Below are positions 42,937-54,544 of a stretch of DNA of 64,000 nucleotides, in pieces (position 1 is the first letter of the stretch; each line of letters begins with the position of its first letter). A program made the position numbers and the translations under genes. Source of the DNA: Aureobasidium sp. EXF-3400 (Eukaryota; Ascomycota; Dothideomycetes; Dothideales; Saccotheciaceae); NCBI GenBank assembly GCA_024195585.1, contig SWBL01000141.1, forward strand, positions 1 to 64,000. The letters are read 5' to 3'. Under the pieces are notes generated by a model. It saw nothing but the letters and a program-made list of their open reading frames with translations, was not told where the DNA came from and made no database searches.

Positions 42937-44852
42937 ATGCCGGTTCCTCTGGCCTTTAACGAGAACGTCGGCGAGACTATCCCCGCAGACACGCCCCACG
43001 TAAACAATAGCTGGCTCCCAGGGACCTTCATCGTTGGCTAACTCTCCACACAGGCTGTCAGTGTCTCACTACCAACATGGGCCGCCAATGTAGGCTACGA
43101 AGAGGGTCAGAAATGGGTTATGGACAAGATGAAGTGCGGGTACCCACGATTCTTCATCCACAAGAGCATCGATCGCCTTGCCACCGAAATCGTCAAGCGT
43201 CATGGCAACCCCTCACAGAAGGCCATGCTGTTTCCCACCCACAAAGTCGCCAACCGCTTGCTTGAATTCATGCACCGCATGGCTCCTGAATCCCAAGGCA
43301 CTGCTCGCATCATCGACTTCGTACCCAACCCCAAGACCGAGTCACACGACGAATCACAACACGTTCTGCCCCGTTTGTCCGCCGTCTTATACCCCGCCGA
43401 GCTCTGGCCTGTCGCAAAACAAGTTTGGCAACACAGCGGTGATGGTGTCTCGAGCAGAAGAGCTGAGTTTGCCGAAAAGCACCTTCTCGACGGTACCATG
43501 GTCGACAAGGCTACCATCTACGACAAACCACGCAAGGGTCCTCGCCGATACCAGCGCCAGATGTCAATTGACACTCCTCATCAATCTCCCACTTCGGAAA
43601 AGGACGACAAGGATAGCACAGACCCATTCGCCTTTGTGGAAGAACGTTTTGGTCGCAACTTGAATGTCCAATTCGCAGAGCAAGCAAAGCTCGCCATTCG
43701 TCGTCGTATCGCTGGTTCCTTGACCTCGGACGCTGACCTTAAGGAAGCCCTGAAGCACCCTGAAGATGTGGAACGCACGAGGAACGCTGATGGCTTCTCT
43801 GTAGACGATGTCTTCCTCTATCCTACTGGCATGAGTGCCATCTTCAACACCCACCGCACCATGCTGGCAAGTCGTCCTAAGAACAAGAGCATCAGCTACG
43901 GTTTCCCATATGTCGACACTTTGAAGATTTTGGAGAAGTGGGGCCCTGGTGCTCTCTTCTACGGGAATGGCGATCAAGAAGACCTGGATGATCTGGAAAA
44001 ACGTCTCGAGTCTGGAGAGCGCTTCCTCGGCTTCTTTTGCGAGTTCCCCGGCAATCCCTTGCTCAAGTGTCCCAATCTACAACGCATCCGTCAATTGGCC
44101 GACAAGTACGACTTTGCCGTTGTGGTTGACGAGACTATCGGAAATTTCTTGAATGTCCACGTGTTGCCTTATGCCGATGTGGTGGTGAGCAGCTTAACCA
44201 AGGTGTTTTCGGGCGACAGCAATGTCATGGGAGGATCCGCCATCCTGAACCCCACCGGCCGCTACTACGACACATTGAAGAAGTTTATGGCTCAAGACTA
44301 CGAAGACAATTTTTTCGAAGAAGACGCCATGTTCCTGGAGCGCAACAGCAGAGACTTTGTGTCCCGTATTGCTCGTATCAACACCAACGCCGAAGCCATC
44401 TGCGACGTCTTGATCCAACACCCTCGTATTAAGCAAGTAAACTACCCGAAGCATTCACCAACCAGAAAGTATTATGATGCTTGCAGGCTGCCCAACGGTG
44501 GCTATGGAGGTCTGCTGTCCGCAACCTTTTACTCCATGGACGATGCAATTCTCTTCTATGACAACCTTGATACGGCGAAGGGTCCATCTTTGGGAACGAA
44601 TTTCACACTGAGGTAAGCCGTGCTTTTCCACATATCACTGTTTGTGTTATACTGACTCAAAACAACAGTTCACCCTACGCACTACTAGCACATTACACGG
44701 AACTGGACTGGGCTGCAACCTTTGGTGTCGAAGCAAACCTGGTGCGTTTCAGTGTCGGTCTTGAGGATACTGACGCCTTGAAGACAGTCTTCAAGACGGC
44801 ACTTGACGCCATGCCTCAAAGCGAGACGAATGGAAATGGAGACAAGGCATGA
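42937..44852 (+). CDS. STR2: Cystathionine gamma-synthase, PLP-dependent
   Basis: Joins cysteine and an O-acylhomoserine to form cystathionine in the transsulfuration route to methionine. Exons 42937..42999, 43054..44612 and 44669..44852 join to 601 residues. The fungal N-terminal block [18 protein letters not shown] and [17 protein letters not shown] is typical of yeast Str2 and Neurospora met-7. The PLP-binding domain includes [40 protein letters not shown] and the lysine that forms the Schiff base in [16 protein letters not shown] near residue 425. The C-terminal domain includes [15 protein letters not shown] and VRFSVGLED. The long N-terminal extension before the PLP core is family-specific. 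Both introns have canonical ends and one has a GGCTAACT branch. Divergent from UTP22. Confidence 0.92.
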
Positions 44853-46094
44853 ATGTTCACGAATTGATTTACTAGCATGGCATATAATTGGATATATTGT
44901 ACATATGTAGCGAGCAAAAGCGTTTACGTTGACACGATAAATTACTTGAAGTTTCGGCATCTATCAGAGCCTGTGTCCTTGAGATAAACGAGAACAGTTC
45001 ATCGACAGACAGGCTTCACATGTGATACCCAAAGCTCTGGAAACGAAGCCCTCGATCGCGCTCTGCGAGATCGAGACAGGTGATTGGAAGGCCTGAAGAT
45101 CAGTCGTCACACAAAACACGATCAGATGTCAGATACGAACAGGCAACCGAGATGCAACACAGGTACACGCGACAATAGACAGACGTGGCGCCAGATGATA
45201 GCGAGACATGCAAGTTGCCATGATTGTGGCTGCAAGCACAGCAGCGAGAGCTCAGCAAAGCAAGATCAGATCATCAGTGACGTTTCGTGTGTGTTGCATG
45301 CATGGGATGCAGGGAGACTTGATTGGAGTGATGCAGTTGACATGTCCTGCGGTATCTTGATGCATTGCATAGCCGATGGTGAGGATATGCGACAAGCACG
45401 CTTGCCGCCAACGGTTCTGTTCGGAATCTGAACCCTTTCAGCGAGTCACGATCAGGCGTAAGAAGTGATTTGGTTGAAGTCAGGAATGGCAGTGTGGAAG
45501 TTGATGGTTTGGTGCATACAGGTGATAGGCATTTGCACAGATATTCGTGAATGGTCAGCCGCAATGCTAAGCGAGATCTGGCATGCTCGATCTGAATCTT
45601 GCATGATGGCAGGGCGGATCTCAGTGAGATGGCCGATGCTAAGGCTTGCAGGATTCCCGACGACAGAAGATTCTGTTCACGTTCAACACAACAGGATCTC
45701 GTGTTTCGCTTGGGGTTTATAAGGTGCTGTAGGAGTATCTTTATCTCGAATCAACAACCGACGTCCAAGCACGAACGGCAAGGGCATTTTTATATACTCG
45801 TCATCTTTATCTCCGGCAAACGTTTGAGGTCAGTGCACCTTGATCCACGGAATCGGTCCCCGCAAAAGTCGCATCGATCGGGGAATTTTCTCTCGGGAAA
45901 GAAAGATTCCAAAAATCGCGACAAGACTTGGTTTCTTGTCTTTGTCATTGCCGTGAGCGTCATCGTATACCGTCTACCGCTTCCCACTCTCCACTCATAC
46001 CCTTGGAACATATCTTTTCGCCTCCCTCGGGTCTTCAATCAGATTACGCACACGACCATCTTACATCACCGTCGACCATCACTGTGTTGCCAAG
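44853..46094. other. Long intergenic region upstream of NOP9 (1.24 kb)
   Basis: 3' flank of the synthase gene and promoter of NOP9. An ORF at 45599-46321 overlaps the NOP9 start in another frame and lacks domains. No gene supported. A short hairpin CTCGATC...GATCGAG occurs near 45052-45076. Confidence 0.5.
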
Positions 46095-48458
46095 ATGCCT
46101 CGCGAAATGAAAAAGAGAGGCCGCAGAGGCGAGGAGAAGAAGAGAAAGCTGGAAGAAGAAGAGGAAGAAGTCCATCAAGAGTTTGCGCAACCCAAGCGAC
46201 AGAGGACCGAGGATGGTGGCGACGAAGCAGCCGACCAGCAAGACTTTGTTGCACTTCCCGAGGACGCCGCATACCCCAATGGCGACTACCAGAACGGCGA
46301 GGGTCAGGGCCCGCCTGTTGAGCAGGTCTTCTTCGGTATGCTGGATGAGGAAGAGCAGGAATACTTCAAGCGCGCCGACGAAATGCTCGAGATGAACAAC
46401 TTTGCCGATGCAGAAGAGAGATCGCTGTTCCTGGCCAACGTCTACCGCGAAGCCAATGGCAAGGAGCTCAAGATTGCCAACAGCCAGTCTTGCTCGAGAT
46501 TGATGGAGAGACTGATCCAACTGTCGACACCAGCACAACTCAAGACGCTGTTCCAGAAGTTCAGCGGCAAGTGAGTGCCTTCTCGCGCACTGAAAACTCC
46601 ATGACACAACTGACCATGCTGTAGCTTCATGCATTTGTTCCAACATCGCTTCGCCTCGCACTGTTGCGAGAAACTCTTCATCCAAGCTGCTCCCGCCGTC
46701 ACCGAAGAACTCCTCCACCCTTCCAAGCACCAAGATCAAACCTCCGACGATGGCGAAATCTACGTCAGCATGGAGAATCTCTTCTTGTTCACCCTCGGAG
46801 AGATGGAAGGTAATGTTGGTTTCCTCATGACCGATCGCTTCGCCTCGCACACGCTGCGCGTCCTGCTTCTTGTATTGGCAGGCGAGCCCCTCTCAGACTC
46901 GACCAACAAATCCTTGATGCAAAGCAAGAAGAAGGAGCACGTCACTGTCAATGGCAGCACCAATGACAAGGAAGACGCCACAACCAAAGACAAGGAAGAG
47001 AGACGTCCTGTCCCCAAATCCTTCACAGAGGCCCTCGAGAAACTCATGACGGCCAGTGTTTCCGGACTCGACACGACCAGCCTTCGCGCACTCGCCACAC
47101 ATCAACTCGGCAACCCTGCCCTGCAACTACTTATCAGACTTGAGCTCACTCAATTTGGCAAGTCCAAAGCAAAGGATGAGAACTCCATCTTCCGCACCCT
47201 CCTACCCGATGACCCAATCACACCAGAATGCGATAGCGCCTCATTCATTAACGGACTCCTCTTCGATCCTATCGGTTCTCATCTCATCGAGTGTATTGTC
47301 GAGCACGCCCCCGGCAAGATGTTCAAGAGTCTGTATAGAGGTTTGTTGAAGGACCGCATGGCATCACTAGCTCGCAACGAGATCGCTTGCTACGTTGCTT
47401 GCAAAGTTCTCGAGAGATTGAGCAAGGATGATCTGGTTGAAGCACATGAGCAGATCTGCCCCCAAATCCCCAGTCTTCTCGAGCGCAACCGCTTCGCAGT
47501 CATCAAGACGTTGATCGCCAGATGTGCTGTGAGAGATGTCGACAGCCAGGGCATCGCAGTACAACTCAGTGAAGCATACCCAGGCCCCGAAGGCTTCGAT
47601 ATTGTAAAACTTCTCAAGCCAGACACCGACGACAAAGCCACAAACGGCAACGCACCAGCGCCAGAAGGCATGCCTGCCCACATTGCTGAAGAGCGCGCAA
47701 ACCCACACACCATCAAGCTCCAAGGCTCCCTACTAGCCCAATGCATGATCCTCGTCCCCGGAGCCTTGAGTGCTCTCATCCTTGAAAGCCTCGCTTCCCT
47801 CCCCCCTCCCGTTCTCCAAAAAATGGCCTCCGACACCATCATCTGCCGCACCCTCCAAGCCGCAATGACATCCCACAACGCCTCCATCATCTCCCGCCGA
47901 AAACTGATCCAGCAATTCTTCGGCCACATTGGCGAAATGGCCCTCGACTCTAAAGCCTCGCGCGTAGTCGACGCCATCTGGGAAGGCACACACGGTCTAG
48001 CCTTCATCCGCGAACGCATCGCCGAAGAACTAAACGAAAACGAAGCCGCCCTCCGCGATAACCCCTGCGGACGCGCGGTGTGGAAAAACTGGAAAATGGA
48101 CCTGTATAAACGACGCCGTGGTGAATGGGTCAAGCAGTCCAAAAACAAGGCTTCCAATGATGGATTCCAGAGTTTCTCGGAGGTGGATACGAATTTGAAA
48201 GCTGCGAATGCTGCGGGAGACAGACATGCGGATAAGAAGACGTATCATGCGCAGCAACAAGCTGCTGCTGCGGCACCTCAGCAAGGAGGAGAAAAGAAGA
48301 GTGCTATTCAGTTGGCTAGAGAGAGACATGCTGCTAATAAGCAAAAGACTCAGCAAGCGAGGGAGAAACATGTTGCTGGGGGAAGCAGACCTAGCGGCAG
48401 TTCGAACTTGAGTAAGCATGCTTCTGGTGCGAATGCGGTTAGCAGCACAAAGGCCTAA
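46095..48458 (+). CDS. NOP9: Nucleolar Pumilio-repeat protein Nop9
   Basis: An RNA-binding nucleolar protein required for 20S pre-rRNA export and 18S maturation; in yeast it binds pre-rRNA near the Nob1 cleavage site. Exon 1 (46095..46570) and exon 2 (46625..48458) join at KFSGK/N-FMHLF to 769 residues. The intron is 54 nt with ends GTGAGT...GTAG and a CTGACC branch. The start is basic ([18 protein letters not shown]). Divergent Pumilio repeats begin near residue 110 ([45 protein letters not shown]) and continue through [39 protein letters not shown] and [15 protein letters not shown]. The C-terminal region ([20 protein letters not shown]) is a strong Nop9 signature, followed by a disordered Gln/Lys/Ser-rich tail. 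The frame across the junction is unbroken. Confidence 0.94.
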
Positions 48459-48931
48459 GGGTCTTTTTCTGTGCTGATTTGTGGATATGGGAATGGGAAT
48501 GATGGTTAAAAAGGAGTTATAGTGTAGCGATTAGCTATTTTAACACAGATCATGGAAACTTCTCATCTTGTCTATTTTACTTCTTCAAGTCTTACGGGCT
48601 GTCGGTGTGAGATGGCATGACTTGTGATCAGTTATTCTCCATTTATCCAGCGTATCATGTCAGAACACCTTGATCATACAGTGAGAGCTCATCTAAGAGA
48701 CAACTCTAGTACAGTGAGCTGAGTAGATGTCAGTCGCGGTCTGAACTTCGCCGACCTTCAAAACCCGTTGGACACCGGATTCGGCGATATTCGGTGATAA
48801 GAGACTAGCCAAATATGTCGTCAGCTACATTTTTTGTGGTGTCATCCTTTGGAGGAGGAAACAAATATAAAAACCTTTGGTGTTCCCGTTTCTTGTCGTT
48901 GTATAACTATTGAGCATTCCTAGCCATCACC
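48459..48931. other. Intergenic between NOP9 and decarboxylase
   Basis: NOP9 3' flank and decarboxylase promoter. No coding unit seen. TATAAAAA lies at 48866..48873. Confidence 0.5.
48866..48873 (+). promoter_or_regulatory. TATA box of PLP decarboxylase gene
   Basis: TATAAAAA about 60 bp upstream of the ATG at 48932. Role inferred from position. Confidence 0.5.
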
Positions 48932-50557
48932 ATGACAGCTTTACCTTCCAGACCGGCCGAGGAGAAGCCATTGCAGAGAGCAGATGAAGTCAACGATGTA
49001 CGAAACAGCTTCAAAAGCAAGTCGATAGACGACCATGACTAACAAACACAGCTCCTCAACTCGATCCAAGAACTCATCATCCCGTTCATTCGCTCCGCAG
49101 ACGAAGATGCAGCAACAAAGCACACCGGTCACGGTCTCGCCATCGACGGCCAAGGACCCCGAACCGCTCTCGTCGAATACCATCCCCCTCACAAGCTAAA
49201 GTCACTCTTCGATGTGCAGCTCCCCGAGTCCGCTGCCGGCAAAAGTGGACTACTCGACGTCGCGGAAAAATTGCTCAAATACAGTGTCAATACCTGGGAT
49301 CAAGGCTTCATGGACAAATTGTACGCCTCCACCAATGCGGTGGGTGTAGTGTCTGAATTGCTTCTTGCAGTGTTGAACACAAACCTTCATGTCTATCAGG
49401 TGTCCCCTGCATTGACTATTGTGGAAAAGACCACTTCCAAGGCTTTGGCTAGACTCTATGGCTTTGACAGCGCACATGGCGGTGGTATTTCGCAACCTGG
49501 AGGCTCGGCGAGTAATGCCACCAGTATCGCCATTGCGAGAAATACTCTGCATCCGGAAACCAAAACCGATGGTATTAATGGAAGAAAGTTTACTCTGTTT
49601 ACCTCTGCACATGGCCATTATTCTCTGGAGAAAGCTGCGCAGATGTTTGGGTTTGGGTCTAAGGCTGTTATTGGCGTTGCCGTTGATAAGCAAGGCAGAA
49701 TGCTTCCTTCTGCCCTTGACGAAGCTATTCAAGCTTCCAAAGATAAAGGTGAAGTCCCTTTCTACGTCAATGCCACGGCTGGAACTACTGTGCTTGGCTC
49801 TTACGACCCTATCGCCTCCATTGCCGACGTATGCGAGAAACACAAAGTCTGGCTCCACATCGATGGCTCCTGGGGCGGTCCTGTGATTTTTTCTGCTGCA
49901 CACAAACATAAATTGCAGGGTATTGAACGAGCAGATTCCATTGGCGTCACACCGCATAAAATGCTCTCGGTACCCATGACTTGCTCCTTCTTGCTCGGAA
50001 AGGATATGAGACAGTTCCAGAGGGCAATGACATTACCAGCTGGCTACCTCTTCCACAGCGACGAAAATGAAGATGCTTCAGCTGCAAACACCACTGAACA
50101 ATCTGCTCCTGATGTCGAGCGCCCCGAAGCAGAAATCTGGGATTTGGCTGACTTGACGCCTCAATGTGGTCGCCGTGGCGATGCCCTCAAACTGGCACTC
50201 TCATGGATCTACCACGGTTCCTCTGGCTTTGAAGCCTCTATCGACTCTGCATTTTCCGCTGCTGCCACTCTCGCAGACTTGGTAACTTCAAATGCTGCAT
50301 TCACTCTGGTATCAGAGAACCCGCCACCATGTTGGCAAGTCTGCTTTTACTACAACAAGCAAAGCGATGCAGAGAAGAATTCGAAGCTTACTGAGGGGAT
50401 TACTAAAAAATTGATTCCGAGGGGCTTTATGGTGGATTATGCGCCTGGTGAGGAGGGCAAGTTTTTCAGGGTTGTGGTTAATCCGGTGACGAGGAGAGGT
50501 ACGCTCGAGGGGTTGGTTAAGGCTATTGAGGAGATTGGTGGGGAGCTTAAGGTATAG
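48932..50557 (+). CDS. Group II PLP-dependent decarboxylase (glutamate/cysteine-sulfinate decarboxylase-like)
   Basis: Decarboxylates an amino acid, most likely glutamate, aspartate or cysteine sulfinate; the substrate is not fixed by visible motifs. Exon 1 (48932..48997) and exon 2 (49052..50557) join to 523 residues. The intron is 54 nt with a GTACGA donor and a GACTAACA branch. Family blocks in order: VSPALTIVEKTTSKALA, GGISQPGGSASNATSIAIAR, FTLFTSAHGHYSLEKAAQ (His stacks on PLP), VNATAGTTVLGSYDPI, VWLHIDGSWGGPVIFS (Asp binds the pyridine N) and the Schiff-base lysine in VTPHKMLSVPMTCS near residue 310. The C-terminal domain includes WQVCFYYN, as in GAD and CSAD. All catalytic residues are present. 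Fungal members of this type are cytosolic. The gene is single and not clustered with obvious pathway partners. Confidence 0.9.
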
Positions 50558-51335
50558 ATGTAGAAAGCATAGAGGTAGAGGTAGAAGTAGAGATCTGTAT
50601 GATCTTAGAATCGTGTTGCTCAACTTGCACACGTATCTATCCGTGCGCTCAAACTTCTCGTCGCTCGTTGCCGTCGCTCAAGTGCCCGTATGACAGTACG
50701 ATGGCGACTCATACGGACGTAAATCAAATGCATGCGAAAAGCGATTGTAGATTCTGGCCGGCGCCTCTTCGCTTGATAGCGCAGCCTCATACCAGCAGAA
50801 CGCGCTCCTCTTCCCCTTCTCACTTCTCCCGCTACCAATATCGAGTATTCCGCCCGCCATCAGGGTCGAAGATGATCATCAGGAACATCTCCGTCATGCG
50901 CGTTGTAGCCTGAAGATCAAGGTACTTTTTGGAGGGAGTATCAGGCCTTCCTGACATCAGCCACGGCTATATTCACCGTCTTCATTTCCTGTCCTTCCCG
51001 ATTCGGATAAGGCTTGCTATATGCAGCGACGCCAGGGTTCCTCACAACGGCGCATGCCAATCTCGTATCTCCACATGCTTGACCCTTTTAAGCATCTTTA
51101 TATTGTGGTATGCGATGCCATTGGTTCGCGTACCTTGATATCGTTTGCAGAGTTCCTGGAGGATTCATAGGCTTTCAACCTTGTCTCGGGAAATTATGAT
51201 GTGGCGGGTGAAAGAAGGTGAGTTGGTGGAATAGTATAAGTAGGACGGTGAGTCGTGTGTCTTTTTGCTATTTTGTTTCTGCTCTTTTTTCTTGCTGCGA
51301 TTTCTGTACACCGACGAAAACGAAAACTCATAATC
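50558..51335. other. Intergenic between decarboxylase and GPI protein
   Basis: Decarboxylase 3' flank and promoter of the GPI-anchored protein. Short ORFs lack domains. Nothing else seen. Confidence 0.5.
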
Positions 51336-52139
51336 ATGAAATACACTCTTGCTCTCGCTGCCTTGGGCACTGCAGTCGCTGCCTCCGAAAACCCTCTTCT
51401 CGCTCGCCAGACCGACAATACCGAACAATACATCCAAGAAATCTGTTTCCCCAATACCACATCACCAGTTCCTCCCTGCCAGGCCATCATCAACATCGAA
51501 TCTGCCTGCCAACCCAACGGCACGGCCGCCCTCGACTACTCAGCACACCAACAATGCATGTGCAATGGCGGGTACTTCAACAACTGGCGCGGCTGCCTGA
51601 ACTGCCAGTATGTCCACGGCACACGCAGTGAAGCCGTCGCTGAAGCCTTCTCTGCCATTCTGTCTTCTGCGTCTTCGCAGTTTTGCTCTACGGCTACCCC
51701 CACCGCGGTGTTTGCGAGTTACTTTTCTGCATTGAGTGATTCGAGTCCGCAGACTGCTACTGGTGTTGCCACGAGCGTTAGTGATCAGTATCCCAGCCAG
51801 AGTGCTGTGAGTTTGTACTACACGGCTACTGGAAACCAAGGACCCGGTGCCATTACTGGTAGTGCGGCTCAAGCTACTGCTGTGGCTTCGTCTAGTGGGA
51901 GGGCATCGAGTAGTGGGTCGTTGGCTGCTAGTGCTGCTACCTCGAGTAGAGTTTCTTCTTCTGGATCTAGCAGTTCTGCTAAGCAGTCGAGCAGCTCGGT
52001 AAAGTCTAGCAGTGGATCTCAGACTGGGTCGTCGTCGGTGGCTTCTTCGTCTTCGGCTGCGCAGACTGGTGCTGCTAATGCTGTTGTCGTTAGCGAGGGT
52101 TTGCTTGCTGTTGTTGCTGGAGCCATGTTGATGTTGTAA
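51336..52139 (+). CDS. GPI-anchored Ser-rich cell-surface protein
   Basis: A predicted secreted protein of 267 residues anchored to membrane or wall. A signal peptide is clear (KYTLALAALGTAVAASE), and the region ending LLARQ may be a processing site. Residues about 35-105 hold eight Cys, six of them between CFPN and NCQYVHG, so a compact disulfide domain is likely; it is not a CFEM pattern. The rest is rich in Ser, Thr and Ala (SSSGSSSSAKQSSSSVKSSS), typical of O-mannosylated wall proteins. The C-terminal hydrophobic segment after AANAVVV (SEGLLAVVAGAMLML) is a classic GPI signal, with the attachment site probably at a small residue just before it. Function is unknown; candidates are wall structure or surface sensing. 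The start is the first ATG that gives a signal peptide. Confidence 0.85.
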   Translation: MKYTLALAALGTAVAASENPLLARQTDNTEQYIQEICFPNTTSPVPPCQAIINIESACQPNGTAALDYSAHQQCMCNGGYFNNWRGCLNCQYVHGTRSEAVAEAFSAILSSASSQFCSTATPTAVFASYFSALSDSSPQTATGVATSVSDQYPSQSAVSLYYTATGNQGPGAITGSAAQATAVASSSGRASSSGSLAASAATSSRVSSSGSSSSAKQSSSSVKSSSGSQTGSSSVASSSSAAQTGAANAVVVSEGLLAVVAGAMLML

Positions 52140-52370
52140 ATGCTGGTTGGATACATGGGATCTGTAAATGTAGTAATGTCTTATTGATCTGCTAAGGTGT
52201 ACCAAGATCTAATGCTCCAGAGTCTCTATGTCTTGCTAATCCGTCTGGCCGGCAAGCCAAATTCTGAATAGTGATTGTGAGTATCCCGACGGTCTGTGGA
52301 ATTCATGAAAGGTGACTGAATAGCAGACCTTGGCCTTTGGGCACTCGACGCTTAGGTGCAATCGAGGCAC
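52140..52370. other. Intergenic downstream of GPI protein gene
   Basis: 3' flank of the GPI protein gene and of the decayed fragment on the minus strand. No gene seen. Confidence 0.5.
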
Positions 52371-52694
52371 CTACATGTTGTTCCAAGGCTTTAGATAGTC
52401 TGTGGCCTTGGGCGAGCTCTCGTATCCACTCTCCTCCTCTTTCCTTCTCCTCTGCTGCTCGATACCTTCTCCTTTGCTTTTCTCTGTATCAACCCAAACA
52501 CCAACGATCTGGACCTTCTTCTCATGCCCACGATAGCCCTTGATACAAGATATTGGGACGCTCGCTCTCAGTTTCCCGTCACCGAGCAAGACAACTCGCA
52601 TCTTGTAAACTTTTTCCGGATTGCTGTTACTGCCGAGATAGATTTTGAGCTCTTTGAATGAGGCTATGTTCGGGGATTGAACTGAAGCACATCT
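52371..52694 (-). pseudogene. C-terminal fragment of an unnamed family, paralogue of 57038-57815
   Basis: An open frame of 107 codons, from just after a TAG at 52697..52695 to a stop at 52373..52371. It has no ATG until about 30 codons in. The part MRVVLLGDGKLRASVPISC, then VGVWVDTEKS, and the ending LKPWNNM align by eye with the C-terminal part of the decayed copy at 57.0-57.8 kb (ITFLGDEKPRATIPTARI, FTGIWYDLKR and LKPWNNF). A frame open to its 5' limit and preceded by a stop suggests either a fragment or a missing upstream exon. No name or function is known. It may still be expressed as part of a spliced gene whose first exon lies in the AT-rich stretch upstream. Confidence 0.5.
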
Positions 52695-53595
52695 CTAGGC
52701 CGGCTATCACCAGTGCCAAAGTAGAATGATCCGCAAGTTCTTACAGTGTTTGGTGAACAGTGTCCGGGAGAACAGCATGATATATCATTATGGTTCGCTG
52801 GTTCGTCGGACCATCTAGCTACGAAGCTAAGTTTGTAACGCGACCATTCTCCATTATCGTATTGTAGTGAGAATAGACCCTATCTACTAGCTAGTGGTCC
52901 TAAGAGAATGACTTTACTAGCTAAAAGTTTAGACTCAAACAGTTTTTCGCACGCCTAGATAATTTCTGATTATGTTATAGTATATACACTATCCTTATAT
53001 TATTCTTAGGCATAATCTATAGCTTCTCTAACTTTACCATCATATATATCCTTATCCTATTCTTCCTCTATATCCTCTATATCCTCTAAATCCTCCTCGT
53101 TATTGCTATAGTTATTCTCAGATTTATCAGTTTCAACGCTAGGATTGTCTTCGAGCCATTCCTTGTCCAGCATTCCCAATTTCCCAGTCTCCAGTTTTTT
53201 GGCCGAAGAGCAGGGTTTTGGGTGCAGCATTGTAAGTCGGTATGGCCGCGATGCCAGTGTAGTCTGCAGGGTTTGAGATCGCGTTCTGCTACGAAGTCTG
53301 GGATGAATTGTTGCCTGTCGAAGGGCTTTGTTGTTTTTGGTTGCATGGTTGAGAGGTTGTGTGATAAGGACTGCGATCTTTGTTTGTGGAGGGGGAAGTG
53401 GAGGAGGGGGTGTAGCTCGTAGAGACTTCAGCGGGTGAAAGTTTCCCGACAGTCTTCTTTACCTTTTCAATTTAGTGTCCTCTGAAGCATGGAATGCTTC
53501 GTGATATCGTGAGAATCGTATGGTTCCATCAGGATGATATGTGCTTCATTCATTGGCAGCGCAACTATGCATAGAAGACAAAGTGTATGCAGTAA
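52695..53595. other. Gap with AT-rich decayed stretch
   Basis: The stretch 52860-53130 is strongly AT-rich compared with its neighbours, with TATATCC repeats and CTAGCTAG-like runs. Minus-strand translation shows an acidic EEDLEDIEDIEEE block followed by a helix-like KVREAIDYA, with many TAA and TAG stops. This looks like a decayed, perhaps RIP-mutated transposable element. No intact gene. Confidence 0.4.
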
Positions 53596-54249
53596 TCAGG
53601 ACTCCGAGGTGTTCATGTAGTCGTCAGATCCAGATGCCCAACTCAAACTCGAGCTCGACTCATCAAGCGCCTCCAAAAATGTTTCGTCCTCAGGTATCCG
53701 ACCTCTATACCAGTCAGTGTGTCGAGATCGCAGTCCCCTCATGTTTTCATAGTCCAGCCCCTTCTGGTACACATCGAACATGGACACCAAAGATACCTTC
53801 ATCCAACCAGGATAATCTTCGCCCTCGTTCGGACTTTCTTTATCTATAGCTTTCACAAACGGTTTTCGTTCCCAGGGTAGCAAGTCAAGCTCGGGGTTTA
53901 GTGAACGAATTCTTTCGAGCACGTCCTTGTCAACAACCATGAACATATAGCTCTCAGGCCAAGCTAGTCGTCCCTCAAGATCCTGGGAACAGATCCATGA
54001 ACGGAAGTGTCGTCGAAGTTGTTCAACGGTGGCATCTTCGAACTGCGCCTTGTCTTTCATCCAGTACGGTTGATGCCATGACTTGGTCAAGCGGCCGTCT
54101 TCGAGTTCTTGACTTGGAAGGCCATGAAGACTGTAGGTCTCGTACATGGCAAGGAACTTTGTCCAGTCTGCTTCCGAAGAGTAATCGGTGCGATAGACAG
54201 CAAAGCCCCAGCGCCGTTTGTCCCAGAGTATTGTTGTAAAGCCACCCAT
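53596..54249 (-). CDS. Hypothetical protein, fungal WGFAVYRTDY-type family
   Basis: A 217-residue hypothetical protein in one exon. The N-terminal block WDKRRWGFAVYRTDYSSEADWTKFL resembles the start of a widespread group of fungal proteins of unknown function that begin with W-G-F-x-I/V-Y-R-x-x-Y. Further features are WPESYMFMVVDKDVLE, a conserved-looking core, and WMKVSLVSMFDVYQKGLD. The C-terminus is acidic and Ser-rich (EALDESSSSLSWASGSDDY). No signal peptide or membrane segment is visible. The group is often found in accessory regions and in copies. The start at 54249 gives the complete N-terminal block. No function should be inferred. Confidence 0.7.
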   Translation of the reverse strand: MGGFTTILWDKRRWGFAVYRTDYSSEADWTKFLAMYETYSLHGLPSQELEDGRLTKSWHQPYWMKDKAQFEDATVEQLRRHFRSWICSQDLEGRLAWPESYMFMVVDKDVLERIRSLNPELDLLPWERKPFVKAIDKESPNEGEDYPGWMKVSLVSMFDVYQKGLDYENMRGLRSRHTDWYRGRIPEDETFLEALDESSSSLSWASGSDDYMNTSES

Positions 54250-54544
54250 GACGCGTAAAGTTTGGAAGACAAAGTGCTAATGGCGCGAGGGAAGTGTTCT
54301 GTAGTCAGAGATGCGGCCATAGAGAAGACTGTGGGTGGAAACAATATTGATTGAAAAGTGAGCAAGCGCCAGGCGGAAATTGTGGCCAAGACCTGCCAAG
54401 GTATACTTATATTGCATATACGTATAGACCACCTTTACGTCTTACCTGAATTATGTGGAGCCAAAGCTTCATGAATCCTCCTTCTTCTAGCACTTTAGCA
54501 TCCATTTCTGAGGTTCAACAAAATATGAATCACTCAAGCGCTAA

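Noticed and set aside
45599..46321. Plus-strand ORF of 240 codons overlapping the NOP9 start
   Set aside because: Overlaps NOP9 in another frame; the Arg/Ser-rich translation is a shadow of NOP9 coding sequence.
51540..52205. Minus-strand Arg/Ser-rich ORF opposite the GPI protein
   Set aside because: Composition follows from the Ser-rich codons on the other strand.
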